From Pseudoxanthomonas winnipegensis (GTDB lineage: Bacteria > Pseudomonadota > Gammaproteobacteria > Xanthomonadales > Xanthomonadaceae): a stretch of 64,000 nucleotides of DNA. The notes beneath the pieces are model-generated. The model was not told the origin of the DNA and did not search any database. It saw nothing but the letters and a program-made list of their open reading frames with translations. Below are positions 1-8,354 of this stretch, piece after piece. The stretch is taken from contig NZ_SHMH01000002.1 of assembly GCF_004283755.1 (NCBI RefSeq), positions 62,001 to 126,000 on the forward strand. Direction: 5' to 3'. A program made the translations under genes and the position numbers. Within the stretch, counting starts at the first letter, position 1. Every line of letters starts with the position of its first letter.

Positions 1-113
1 GGCAACAGGTCGCGCGCGCTGCTGCCGGCATGACGCAGGCCGTCGCCTGCCTGGTGGACCAGATCCAGGGCGGTTTCCAGGGCGCGATCGCTGATGTCGG
101 AGAACTTGCTCAT
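1..113 (-). CDS. Unidentified protein, N-terminal part only (runs off the left edge)
   Basis: The reading frame opens with ATG at 113-111 on the minus strand and is still open at base 1, giving about 37 residues (MSKFSDISDRALETALDLVH...). A purine-rich AAGGGGG sequence a few bases upstream suits a ribosome binding site. The visible part is a hydrophilic, probably amphipathic helix without a signal peptide. I do not recognise the family; it recalls small helical proteins of unknown function in xanthomonads, but the piece is too short to assign. It is transcribed away from the REP pair. Confidence 0.5.
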   Translation of the reverse strand, partial: MSKFSDISDRALETALDLVHQAGDGLRHAGSSARDLL

Positions 114-271
114 GGGGGACCCCCTTGGGTGATGACAGGCGGCCAGTGTCCCGGCCGCAGTGTGGAAGGCTTGTGTGCGCCACGCCGCGAGGCCTGCCGC
201 AGGCTGAATGCCGGGATTCGCTTGGGATTGGCTCTTGGGTAGGAGCAACCGTCTCGACAAATCTCGCAGCG

Positions 272-360
272 GCCTGCCTGTAGAGCGGAGCTTGCTCCGC
301 TGGGGCTTTCCCACGAACCGGACGAAGAGCAGCGGAGCAAGCTCCGCTCTACAGGTAGGC
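272..360. repeat. Inverted pair of GTAG-type REP units (BIME-like)
   Basis: Two 30-base arms (272-301 and 331-360) are inverted copies with one mismatch, separated by 29 bases. Each arm holds a REP-like unit: GTAG followed by AGCGGAGC-TT-GCTCCGCT, itself an 8-bp hairpin (units 280-301 on plus, 352-331 on minus). GTAG-headed REPs of this shape are known from Stenotrophomonas and relatives, where RAYT transposases are thought to move them. The rest of 114-380 shows no gene. The pair lies just after the hrpB stop and may also act as a transcript-end structure. Confidence 0.8.
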
Positions 361-380
361 GCGAAAGCGAGAAAAAGGGC

Positions 381-2885
381 TCAGGTGCCGCGCGGCTTGG
401 CGCGGTGGGTGGCGGTGGCGCTCCAGGGGTCGTCGGGCCAGGGATGGCGGGGATAGCGGCCCTTCATTTCCTTGCGCACCTCGGCATAGGTGTTGGCCCA
501 GAAGCTGCGCAGGTCCTGGGTGACCTGCAGCGGCTTGCCGCCCGGCGAGAGCAGGTGCAGGGTCAGCGGCACGCGCCCGTCGGCGATGCGCGGGGTATCG
601 CCCAGGCCGAACAGCTCCTGCAGCTTGACCGCAAGCACCGGCGCGCGCGGGCTGCCGTCGTGCTCCAGGCCGTAGTCGATGGGCCGCTCCAGGCCGGAGG
701 GCACGGCGATGCGGGTGGGCGCCAGGGCGTCGATGCGCTGGCGCAGGGACCAGTCCAGGCCGGACTTGAGCGCCTCGCCCAGCGTGGCCTCGTCCAGCGC
801 GTCCAGGCGCGTCTTGCCGGCGAAGGCGGGCTTGAGCCAGTGGTCCAGCGTGGCCAGCAGCGCCGCATCGGAGCGGTCGGGCAGCGCCAGCTCGGGCATC
901 CAGGCGCGCAGGCTCTGCACGCGCGCCTGCCATTGGCGCAGGCCCGGCGTCCACGGCAGCGCGTCCAGGCCGAGCTCGCGCACCGCCTCGGTCAGCGCGC
1001 CGGCGGCCTGCGCCGGGTCGACGCGGCCGGCCGGGCGCGCGTCCAGCACGATGGCGTCGAAGCGCGTCTCGCGCTGGGCCACCAGCGCGCGCCGGTCCGC
1101 GTCCCAGCGCACGTGGTCGCCGGTGGAGAAGCGCCCGGCGAAGGCCTGGCGCAGCGCGGCCTCGTCCACCGGCGCGCCGCGCAGGATCAGGCCGTCGCGC
1201 GCCTCGAAGCGCAGCTCGCTGGCCACGATCCACGGCTCGCCGCGCAGGCTGCTGTCGTCGAACAGGCGCGCGGTGCGGCCGTTGCTCAGCGCGTAGCGCA
1301 GCGGATCGGTCGCGTGGCGGAAGCCAATACGGTCAGGAAAGGCGTGGATGAGCAGATCGCCGAGCACGTGCGCGTCCAGTTCGGCCGGGGCGCTGGCGTC
1401 CTCGCGCACGCGGCGGCGCCACTGGCGCGCGGCGGCGTCGATGGCCGCCAGGCCGCCGCGATGCGCATCGCCCGGCACGCGCCCGTTGCGGAACGCCGCG
1501 AGCGCGCGCCAGCGCGCGGCCAAGCCATCGCCGGCGTGGCGCAGCGGATCGCGCGCCTCGATCAGGGCGGCCAGGTCGCAGGCCACGGCGCGCAGCGGTC
1601 CGGCCGGCGCGGCCAGCAGCATCGCGGCCAGGCGCGGATGCGTGCCCAGGCGCAGCATCCGCCGCCCGGTCTCGGTGATGGTGCCGGCCTGGCTGAGCGC
1701 GCCGAGCTTGCGCAGCAGGTCGCGCGCGGCGGCCAGCGCGCCGGCCGGCGGTGGATCGGGGAAGCGCAGCGCGTCGCTGCCCCAGGCGGCCAGCTCCAGC
1801 GCCAGCGCGGCCAGTTCGACCTGGGTCAGCTCGGGGCGGCGCTGCGGTTCGAGCCGCTGCGAGGCCGGCCACAGCCGCCAGGCGACGCCCTCGGCGACGC
1901 GCCCGGCGCGGCCGGCGCGCTGATCGGCCGAGGCCTGGGCGATGCTCACCACATCCAGCCGCGAGAAGCCGCTGTTGGGGTCGAAGCGCGGCTCGCGCGC
2001 CAGGCCGCTGTCGATCACCACGCGCACGCCAGGCAGGGTCACCGACGACTCGGCCACGTTGGTGGCCAGCACGACGCGGCGGCGGCCGTCGGGATCGGGC
2101 TGCAGCACCTCGGACTGGCGCTCGACTGGCAGCTCGCCGTGCAGGGCCAGCACGCGCGCCTGGCCCAGCGCCGGGCTGTGGCCCAGCGCGGCTTCGACCT
2201 TGCCGATCTCGCGCTGCCCGGGCAGGAACACCAGCAGGTCGCCGGGCTGCTCGGCCAGCGCCTGCTCGATCGCGCGGCGCACCTGCGATTCCAGCGCCTC
2301 GTCGCGGCGCGCGGGGAAATGCGACACCGCCACCGGGAAGCTGCGGCCGGCGCTGGTCAGGCGCGGCGCGTCCAGCCATTGCGACAGGCGCTCGCCATCC
2401 AGCGTCGCCGACATCACCACGATGCGCAGGTCTTCACGCAGGCCGGCCTGCACGTCCAGCGCCAGGGCCAGACCGAGGTCGCCGGCCAGGTGGCGTTCGT
2501 GGAATTCATCGAACAGCAGCGCGCCGACGCCTTCCAGCAGCGGGTCGTCCTGCAGCATGCGGGTGAGGATGCCTTCGGTCACGACCTCGATCCGCGTGCG
2601 CGGGCCGACCTTGTTCTCGAAGCGGATGCGGTAGCCGACGGTCTCGCCCACCGCCTCGCCCAGCTGCCGGGCCATGAAGCCGGCGGCGGCGCGCGCGGCC
2701 ACGCGGCGCGGTTCGAGCATCACGATCCTGCCGCCTTCCAGCCACGGCGCGTCGAGCAGGGCCAGCGGCACCTGGGTGGTCTTGCCGGCGCCGGGCGGGG
2801 CCTCGAGCACCAGGCGCGGATGGTCGGCCAGCGAGGCGGTGATCTGCGGCAGCAGCGAAGCGATGGGGAAGGAAGGTGCGGACAT
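381..2885 (-). CDS. hrpB: ATP-dependent helicase HrpB (DEAH/DExH family)
   Basis: Predicted 834-residue superfamily 2 helicase of the HrpB type, the usual length. Visible motifs in order: Walker A PPGAGKT (about 30-36), DEFH box (126-129), SAT (159-161) and motif VI QRAGRAGR (322-329), then the long C-terminal HrpB region ending in a basic tail. Substrate and cellular role of HrpB are poorly defined. I chose the ATG at 2885 rather than an upstream in-frame start because the protein then begins MSAPSFPIASLLPQI, fitting the family. No Shine-Dalgarno is seen; a TATCCT box ends 8 bases before the ATG, so the message may be leaderless. Divergent from tatD. Confidence 0.93.
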   Translation of the reverse strand: MSAPSFPIASLLPQITASLADHPRLVLEAPPGAGKTTQVPLALLDAPWLEGGRIVMLEPRRVAARAAAGFMARQLGEAVGETVGYRIRFENKVGPRTRIEVVTEGILTRMLQDDPLLEGVGALLFDEFHERHLAGDLGLALALDVQAGLREDLRIVVMSATLDGERLSQWLDAPRLTSAGRSFPVAVSHFPARRDEALESQVRRAIEQALAEQPGDLLVFLPGQREIGKVEAALGHSPALGQARVLALHGELPVERQSEVLQPDPDGRRRVVLATNVAESSVTLPGVRVVIDSGLAREPRFDPNSGFSRLDVVSIAQASADQRAGRAGRVAEGVAWRLWPASQRLEPQRRPELTQVELAALALELAAWGSDALRFPDPPPAGALAAARDLLRKLGALSQAGTITETGRRMLRLGTHPRLAAMLLAAPAGPLRAVACDLAALIEARDPLRHAGDGLAARWRALAAFRNGRVPGDAHRGGLAAIDAAARQWRRRVREDASAPAELDAHVLGDLLIHAFPDRIGFRHATDPLRYALSNGRTARLFDDSSLRGEPWIVASELRFEARDGLILRGAPVDEAALRQAFAGRFSTGDHVRWDADRRALVAQRETRFDAIVLDARPAGRVDPAQAAGALTEAVRELGLDALPWTPGLRQWQARVQSLRAWMPELALPDRSDAALLATLDHWLKPAFAGKTRLDALDEATLGEALKSGLDWSLRQRIDALAPTRIAVPSGLERPIDYGLEHDGSPRAPVLAVKLQELFGLGDTPRIADGRVPLTLHLLSPGGKPLQVTQDLRSFWANTYAEVRKEMKGRYPRHPWPDDPWSATATHRAKPRGT

Positions 2886-2892
2886 CGCGCAC

Positions 2893-2925
2893 AGGATAAG
2901 GCGCGCGTCGGCCACGCCCTACAAT
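2893..2925. promoter_or_regulatory. Divergent hrpB / tatD promoter region
   Basis: The 70-base gap between the two start codons has TACAAT at 2920-2925 on plus (a -10 for tatD, giving a leader of roughly 25 bases) and TATCCT at 2898-2893 on minus (a -10 for hrpB placing initiation at or next to its ATG). No convincing -35 hexamer accompanies either. Inference from sequence only. Confidence 0.45.
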
Positions 2926-2955
2926 GGCTGCCCCCACGTTCGTGCGCCACGCTCC

Positions 2956-3756
2956 ATGCAGCTGATCGACATCGGTGCCAACCTCACCCACGAGTCCTTC
3001 GACCGCGACCGCGACGCTGTGCTGCAGCGCGCGCGCGCCGCCGGCGTGGCCCAGCTGGTGATCACCGGCGCCAGCCGCGAGCATTCGCCCAAGGCGCTGG
3101 ACCTGGCGCGCGCGTATCCGGGCGTGCTGTTCGCCACCGCCGGCGTGCATCCGCACCACGCGGTCGAATACACCGAGGAATGCGATGCCGAGATGCGCGC
3201 CCTGCTCGCGCAGCCGGAAGTGGTGGCCGTGGGCGAATGCGGGCTGGACTACAACCGCGACTTCTCGCCGCGCCCGGCGCAGCGGCGTGCCTTCGAGCGG
3301 CAGCTGCAGACCGCGGTGGACACCGGCAAGCCGCTGTTCCTGCACCAGCGCGATGCGCATGCGGACTTCATGGCGATCATGAAGCAGTTCGACGGCCGGC
3401 TGCCGGCGGCGGTGGTGCACTGCTTCACCGGCACGCGCGAGGAGCTGTTCGACTACCTCGACCAGGACTGGCATATCGGCATCACCGGCTGGCTGTGCGA
3501 CGAGCGCCGCGGCGCGCACCTGCGCGCGCTGGTCCCCAGCATCCCGGCGCAGCGGCTGATGATCGAGACCGACGCGCCCTACCTGCTGCCGCGCACGCTC
3601 AGGCCGCTGCCGAAGGACCGGCGCAACGAGCCGGCCTTCCTGCCGCACATCGCCGAGGAACTGGCGCGCGACCGCGGCGAGGACGCGGACCGCATCGCCC
3701 AGGCCACCACCGCGACCGCGCGCGCGTTCTTCGGCCTGCCTGGCCAAGCGGCCTAG
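2956..3756 (+). CDS. tatD: TatD family metal-dependent hydrolase / DNase
   Basis: A 266-residue TIM-barrel amidohydrolase-fold protein of the TatD family. It opens MQLIDIGANLTH, as in E. coli TatD, and keeps the family signatures GVHPHHA, GECGLDY, HQRDAH, VHCFTG and IETDAPYL, which supply the metal ligands and active-site acid. Family members are Mg-dependent 3'-5' exonucleases acting on DNA/RNA and are implicated in DNA repair and turnover. The ATG at 2956 follows a TACAAT box by about 30 bases with no strong Shine-Dalgarno. Its last 4 bases overlap the end of the convergent membrane-protein gene, so the two genes share their 3' ends. Confidence 0.93.
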   Translation: MQLIDIGANLTHESFDRDRDAVLQRARAAGVAQLVITGASREHSPKALDLARAYPGVLFATAGVHPHHAVEYTEECDAEMRALLAQPEVVAVGECGLDYNRDFSPRPAQRRAFERQLQTAVDTGKPLFLHQRDAHADFMAIMKQFDGRLPAAVVHCFTGTREELFDYLDQDWHIGITGWLCDERRGAHLRALVPSIPAQRLMIETDAPYLLPRTLRPLPKDRRNEPAFLPHIAEELARDRGEDADRIAQATTATARAFFGLPGQAA

Positions 3757-4271
3757 GACTCGACCTTGTCGTCTTCGCGCTTGGCATCGGCCATCGCCTC
3801 GGGCTCCAGTTCCTCGGCGGCGCGGTTGAAGCGCACGAACACGCCCCAGGACACCAGCAGCAGCGCGGCGGTGGCGCCGATGGACGCCGCATAGGGCAGC
3901 TGGCTGGGCGCCTCGTGCGCCATCTCGAACACCGACACCAGCGTCTCGATCGACAGCGCGATCACCACCACCACCAGGAAGCGCGACAGGTAGCGGCGCA
4001 CGCGCGTGGGCCCGCTGACCTTGACGTCGCGCAGCACCTCTTCCTCGAAGATCGTCTGGCCCAGCTCGATCGACACCAGCGCGATGGTCAGCAGGCCCAC
4101 GCACTCGAGCACGGTGTTGAAGCGCGCGCGCATGTCCGCCCCGGCCGGCGCCTGGACCAGGCCGTGCCACAGCTCCTGCGCGGCCAGCCACAGCAGGGCC
4201 ACGCCGCACAGCATGAACATGAAGATCACCAGCACGTGGCCGGCCTTGAACAACCCGGACAAGCCCTTCAT
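3753..4271 (-). CDS. Conserved four-helix membrane protein of unknown function
   Basis: A 172-residue protein beginning MKGLSGLFKAGHVLV, with an AGGGGAG ribosome binding site 7 bases before the ATG at 4271. Four hydrophobic segments are visible, at about 10-30, 55-75, 95-115 and 128-150, with a highly charged C-terminal tail. Similar xanthomonad proteins have been labelled 'general glycosylation pathway protein', but nothing in the sequence supports a glycosylation role and I do not assign one. Convergent with tatD (4-base overlap). Confidence 0.8.
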   Translation of the reverse strand: MKGLSGLFKAGHVLVIFMFMLCGVALLWLAAQELWHGLVQAPAGADMRARFNTVLECVGLLTIALVSIELGQTIFEEEVLRDVKVSGPTRVRRYLSRFLVVVVIALSIETLVSVFEMAHEAPSQLPYAASIGATAALLLVSWGVFVRFNRAAEELEPEAMADAKREDDKVES

Positions 4272-4340
4272 CGACACCGCTCCCCTAGAACGCAACGCCG
4301 CGCAGCATCGGCAGCGGCGCGTGGCGGCGGCGCGAAGGAG

Positions 4341-5276
4341 TCAGCCGAGCTGCGCGGCGTAGACCTGCAGGTGGATCCAGGCCGTGTCCAGGCGCGGCAC
4401 GCGCAGGCCGAAGTGGGCGGCGCGATGGGCCATGTCGCCGACGATGTGCGCGGCTTCCACGCGCTGGCCGGCCTGCAGGTCGCGCAGCATCGAGGCGGTC
4501 AGCGACGAGCCGGGCTGGGTGAGCACCTCCAGCATTGAGGCCTGCGCGGTCTCGGGCACCTTGGCGCCCGCCGCGGCGGCCACGTCCAGGCACTCGCGGT
4601 ACAGGCCGGTCATGAAGTCGCGCCCACCCTCGCAGGCCACGATCGCACCGACGCTGCCGCGCATCAGGCAGGTCGCCCCCGCCAGCGCGGTGAGGAAGCT
4701 GTACTTGGTCCACTGCGCCACGGCGATGTCGCTGCGCGCCTCGTACTGCACCCCGGCCTGCGCCAGCACCGCGGCCAGGGCCTGCACGCGCGGTGTGTCG
4801 CCGCTGCCGTCGTGCTCGCCGAAGGTGATCGAGGCCGCCTTGCCCAGGTGCACGATCTGGCCCCGCTCGCCCTTCATCGCGCTGATGAAGCACAGCCCGC
4901 CCAGCACCCTGTCCGCGCCGAAGCGCGCATCCAGGGCCGCGTAGTGCAGCAGGCCGTTGAGGATCGGCAGCACGGTCGTGTCCGGGCCGACCGCCGGGGC
5001 GATGGCATCGAGCGAGCTGTCCAGGTCGTAGGCCTTGCAGCTCAGCAGGACCAAGTCGAAGGGCCGCTGCGCCGCCAGCGCCGGCAGCGCCTCGGCGGTG
5101 ACGCAGGCCACGGCCAGGTGCGCGTCGCCCAGCGGGCTCTCGATCACCAGCCCGTCGCGGGCCAGCTGCTCGGCGCGCGCCGGGCGCACCAGGAAGGTCA
5201 CATCGACCCCGGCCTGCGCCAGGCGACCGCCGAAATAGCCGCCGGTGCCGCCGGCCCCCAATACTAGGATGCGCAT
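4341..5276 (-). CDS. Ketopantoate reductase (PanE/ApbA) family oxidoreductase
   Basis: A 311-residue protein with an N-terminal Rossmann fold (MRILVLGAGGTGGYFGG, GxGxxG at about 7-12 for NADPH) followed by the helical PanE C-terminal domain. Family signatures include LLSCKAYD and PILNGLLHY, and a Lys/Ser-rich substrate region around WTKYSFLTAL. PanE reduces 2-dehydropantoate to pantoate in CoA synthesis. Bacteria often carry several paralogues of unknown specificity and no other pantothenate gene lies nearby, so the exact substrate is open. It stands alone between the membrane-protein gene and the OmpA-like lipoprotein gene on the same strand. Confidence 0.82.
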   Translation of the reverse strand: MRILVLGAGGTGGYFGGRLAQAGVDVTFLVRPARAEQLARDGLVIESPLGDAHLAVACVTAEALPALAAQRPFDLVLLSCKAYDLDSSLDAIAPAVGPDTTVLPILNGLLHYAALDARFGADRVLGGLCFISAMKGERGQIVHLGKAASITFGEHDGSGDTPRVQALAAVLAQAGVQYEARSDIAVAQWTKYSFLTALAGATCLMRGSVGAIVACEGGRDFMTGLYRECLDVAAAAGAKVPETAQASMLEVLTQPGSSLTASMLRDLQAGQRVEAAHIVGDMAHRAAHFGLRVPRLDTAWIHLQVYAAQLG

Positions 5277-5378
5277 GCCTTGCCTCTTACTCGGTCAACG
5301 GCAGGCATGTAAGCACGCAGGCGCGTGCTGCGCCATCGCGCGCATCTGCGCCGAAGGCGACGCAGGCGGACGTTGCGG

Positions 5379-6383
5379 TCATTGCTTGACCAGTTCGACC
5401 CGGCGGTTGCTGGCCTTGCCGTCCTCGCTGCTGTTGTCGGCCACCGGGTCGGCCTGGCCGAAGCCGGCGGCGGACAGGCGCGCGGCCTCCACGCCCTGCG
5501 CGGTCAGCGCCGCCACCACCGCCTTGGCCCGGCCTTCGGACAGCGCCTTGTTGTGCGCCGGATCGCCGGTGTTGTCGGTGTAGCCGTTGACGGCCAGCTT
5601 CAGCGCCGGATCGTCCTTGAGCAGCTGCACGACCTGGGCGATCTGCGGCTGCGAGTCGGGCAGGATCTCGGTCTTGTCGGTGGCGAAGTTGACGTGCAGC
5701 GCGACCTTGCCGGCCTTGTCGATCTGCGCCTTCAGCGCGCTGGCCGGCAGCAGGCCGGCGGTGATCTGCAGCGGCTTGGTCTCGGCGATCAGCAGCCCGG
5801 CGCCGAACTGATAGCTGCACAGGTGGATCCAGATGTCGCGGTCGGCGCGATGGACCACGAACACCTGCACGGGGTTGTTGTAGAAATCGCCCAGGCCATC
5901 GACGAAGCGGGTGGTCGGATCGCCGCGCCAGCTCTTGAGCTGGTCGCGCGCCTCGGCGGGGATCTGCCCGTCGAAGATCTTGCGCCCGCCCATGGCCGCC
6001 ACCGCGGCCTCGATGTTGCGGGTCAGCTCCAGCTGCGAGAACGTCCTGCCCTGCGCCGCGCTGACATTGGTCCACCAGATCCGGCCTTCCACCGGCTCGA
6101 GCCGGTCGCCGGTCCACAGCGGCACCTGGTCGAACTCGGCCAGCTCCGCCTTGTTGGTCGGCACGTAGCCATCGGGCAGCTTGAGGTAAGGGAAGTCGCC
6201 CAGCGCCACGCTCGACACCGGCAGGCTGGCCGGATCGAAGCCCTTGACCGCGGCCGGCGCGGTGTCCTTGGCCGCCGCGGGCGCGGCGGCGTCCTGCGCC
6301 GAGGGCGGCTGCGGCTGCGGCTTGCATGCCACCAGCGCCAACGCGCCGCTCAGCACCGCCACGGTCATGACCACCTGCCTCAT
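5379..6383 (-). CDS. OmpA-family lipoprotein
   Basis: A 334-residue lipoprotein. The signal MRQVVMTVAVLSGALALVAC ends in a lipobox with Cys20, followed by a Pro/Ala-rich linker and a central domain of unknown function with GRIWWTN and RDIWIHLCSYQFG. A C-terminal OmpA-like peptidoglycan-binding domain (about 215-334) carries NGYTDNTGDPAHNKALSEGR and ASNRRVEL. It probably sits in the outer membrane and binds peptidoglycan. The ATG at 6383 is supported by AAAGGAG 6 bases upstream, and a TACACT box (6418-6413) may be the -10. The central domain's role is unknown. Confidence 0.85.
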   Translation of the reverse strand: MRQVVMTVAVLSGALALVACKPQPQPPSAQDAAAPAAAKDTAPAAVKGFDPASLPVSSVALGDFPYLKLPDGYVPTNKAELAEFDQVPLWTGDRLEPVEGRIWWTNVSAAQGRTFSQLELTRNIEAAVAAMGGRKIFDGQIPAEARDQLKSWRGDPTTRFVDGLGDFYNNPVQVFVVHRADRDIWIHLCSYQFGAGLLIAETKPLQITAGLLPASALKAQIDKAGKVALHVNFATDKTEILPDSQPQIAQVVQLLKDDPALKLAVNGYTDNTGDPAHNKALSEGRAKAVVAALTAQGVEAARLSAAGFGQADPVADNSSEDGKASNRRVELVKQ

Positions 6384-6485
6384 GTCGCACTCCTTTGCCT
6401 GGGATGGCCGGCAAGTGTAGTGCGCGGCGGTGGACCGCCGCACCGGCCGGGCCGTGCGTCGCTGACGCAGGGCCCGATGCGGCCG

Positions 6486-7292
6486 TCAGCTGCGCAGCCC
6501 CACGCCGCGCTTGAGCAGGTAGAGGCCCAGCGCGGCCAGGGCGACGACGAAGCCCAGCATCAGCGCATAGGCCACCCACAGCGGCACGTCCGAACTGCCC
6601 AGCAGGCCGTAGCGGAAGGCGTTGACCATGTAGAAGATCGGGTTGAGGTGCGTGGCGCCTTCCGCCCAGCCCGGCAGCAGCTTGACCGAATAGAACACGC
6701 CGCCCAGATAGGTCAGCGGGGTCAGGATGAAGGTCGGCACGATGGCGATGTCGTCGAACTTCTTGGCATAGGCCGCGTTGACGAAGCCGGCCAGCGAGAA
6801 GATGGTCGCGCCCAGCAGCACGGTGCTCAGCGTCACCAGCGGGTGCGGCACGCGCACCGGGGTGAAGAACATCGCGATCGCCAGCACGATGGCGCCGACC
6901 ATCAGACCGCGCAGCACCGCGCCGGCCACGTAGCCCAGCAGGATCACCCAGTTGGGCATCGGGCTGACCAGCAGCTCCTCGACATGGCGCCCGAACTTGG
7001 CGCCGAAGAAGCTGGAGGAGATGTTGCCGTAGCTGTTCTGGATCACGCTCATCATCACCAGGCCCGGCACGATGAACTGCATGTAGGAGAAGCCGCCCAT
7101 GTCGCCGATCTTCGAGCCGATCAGGCCGCCGAAGATCAGGAAGTACAGCGTCATCGTGATCGCCGGCGGCACCAGGGTCTGGCCCCAGATGCGCAGGATG
7201 CGGGCGATCTCGCGCCGGGTGATGGTCCACAGCGCGGTCAGGTTGCGGCGGGCGTTGCTGGTGGTCGGCACCAGGGTCGGGGTGCTGCTCAT
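6486..7292 (-). CDS. yadH: ABC-2 type exporter permease (YadH type)
   Basis: A 268-residue ABC-2 family permease with six hydrophobic helices. The N-terminus leads into LTALWTITRREIARILRIWG, and SYGNISSSFFGAKFGRHVEELLVSP matches the conserved coupling region of YadH/NodJ-like exporters. It would form the membrane part of an exporter with the ATPase encoded immediately upstream (4-base ATGA overlap at 7289-7292). The substrate is unknown in the family; no neighbouring biosynthetic gene suggests one. Confidence 0.88.
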   Translation of the reverse strand: MSSTPTLVPTTSNARRNLTALWTITRREIARILRIWGQTLVPPAITMTLYFLIFGGLIGSKIGDMGGFSYMQFIVPGLVMMSVIQNSYGNISSSFFGAKFGRHVEELLVSPMPNWVILLGYVAGAVLRGLMVGAIVLAIAMFFTPVRVPHPLVTLSTVLLGATIFSLAGFVNAAYAKKFDDIAIVPTFILTPLTYLGGVFYSVKLLPGWAEGATHLNPIFYMVNAFRYGLLGSSDVPLWVAYALMLGFVVALAALGLYLLKRGVGLRS

Positions 7293-8257
7293 GCGGAGGT
7301 CTCCTGCGCGGCGGCGGGCGCAGCGGTCATGCGGACGAACAGCTCTTCGAGCCGGTTGGACTTGGTGCGCATCGAGCGCACGCGGATGCCGGCCTCATCG
7401 AGCGCGTCGAACACGCGGTTGAGTTCCATCTGCCGCGGCATGTCCAGGTCCAGCGTATGCGGGTCGGCGGCCAGCAGCGTGGCGCCCTCGATCACCGGCA
7501 GCTGCGCGGGCAGCTCGCCGTCGATGTCCAGCAGGAAGCCCTCCACGTCCAGCTGCGCCAGCAGCGCGCGCATCGGGCCCTGCTGGACGATGCGGCCGTG
7601 GTTGATGATCGCCAGGTTGCGGCACAGGCTCTCGGCTTCCTCCAGGTAATGGGTGGTGAGGATGATCGTGGTGCCGGCGGCGTTGATCTCGCGCAGCGTC
7701 TTCCACATGCCGCGGCGGATCTCGATGTCCACCCCGGCGGTGGGTTCGTCCAGGATCAGCAGGCGCGGGCGGGTCATCATGGCGCGGGCGATCATCAGCC
7801 GCCGCTTCATGCCGCCGGAGAGCGTGCGGCTCATCAGGAAGGCCTTGTCCCACAGCTGCGCGCGCTTGAGCTCCTCTTCCGCGCGCGGAACGGCCTCATC
7901 GCGTGGGATGCCGTAGAAGCCGGCGTAGTTGACCAGGATGTCGAAGGGCTTCTCGAACAGGTTGAAGTTGATCTCCTGCGGCACCAGGCCGATCAGGCGC
8001 ATGGCCGCGTCGCGGTGCGCGACCAGGTCGGTGCCGAACACCTGCACCTGCCCGGAGGTCTTGTTGACCAGCGAGGAGATGATGCCGATCAGCGTGGACT
8101 TGCCGGCGCCGTTGGGCCCGAGCAGGGCGAAGAAGTCGCCGGGCTCCACGCTCAGCGACACGCCCTTGAGCGCTTCGACGCCGTTGTCGTAGCGCTTTTT
8201 CAGATCGACGATGGACAGCGCCGGCACGGGACCGGCGACAGGGGAGAGCGAGGTCAT
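7289..8257 (-). CDS. yadG: ABC exporter ATP-binding protein (YadG type)
   Basis: A 322-residue ATPase with Walker A GPNGAGKS (47-54), signature LSGGM (147-151), Walker B LLILDEP (about 167-172) and a switch His in LTTHYLEE. A C-terminal extension after about 230 is typical of ABC-2 exporter ATPases. It pairs with the permease downstream, whose start overlaps its stop. Transcription probably starts at a perfect TATAAT at 8310-8305, about 40 bases ahead of the ATG. Substrate unknown. Confidence 0.9.
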   Translation of the reverse strand: MTSLSPVAGPVPALSIVDLKKRYDNGVEALKGVSLSVEPGDFFALLGPNGAGKSTLIGIISSLVNKTSGQVQVFGTDLVAHRDAAMRLIGLVPQEINFNLFEKPFDILVNYAGFYGIPRDEAVPRAEEELKRAQLWDKAFLMSRTLSGGMKRRLMIARAMMTRPRLLILDEPTAGVDIEIRRGMWKTLREINAAGTTIILTTHYLEEAESLCRNLAIINHGRIVQQGPMRALLAQLDVEGFLLDIDGELPAQLPVIEGATLLAADPHTLDLDMPRQMELNRVFDALDEAGIRVRSMRTKSNRLEELFVRMTAAPAAAQETSA

Positions 8258-8303
8258 GGAAGGCCTTGGCGCGGGCGTTGAGCCCGCATGACAGACAGAG
8301 CCC

Positions 8304-8310
8304 TATTATA
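8304..8310. promoter_or_regulatory. Overlapping divergent -10 boxes for yadG and fpr
   Basis: The sequence CCCTATTATAGG gives TATAAT on the minus strand (8310-8305, toward the ABC exporter) and TATTAT on the plus strand (8304-8309, toward the reductase). The two promoters would compete for one polymerase. -35 matches are weak on both sides. Confidence 0.5.
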
Positions 8311-8354
8311 GGTGCCCCGCCCCGGCAGCCCGGGCATCACACCGTTCCAACGCC

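Noticed and set aside
405-4538. Very long open frame of about 1,377 codons on plus, antisense to hrpB and beyond
   Set aside because: High GC at third positions keeps antisense frames open. The translation is Gln/Ala/Arg/Gly-rich without domains, and it covers hrpB, tatD and other genes with clear motifs.
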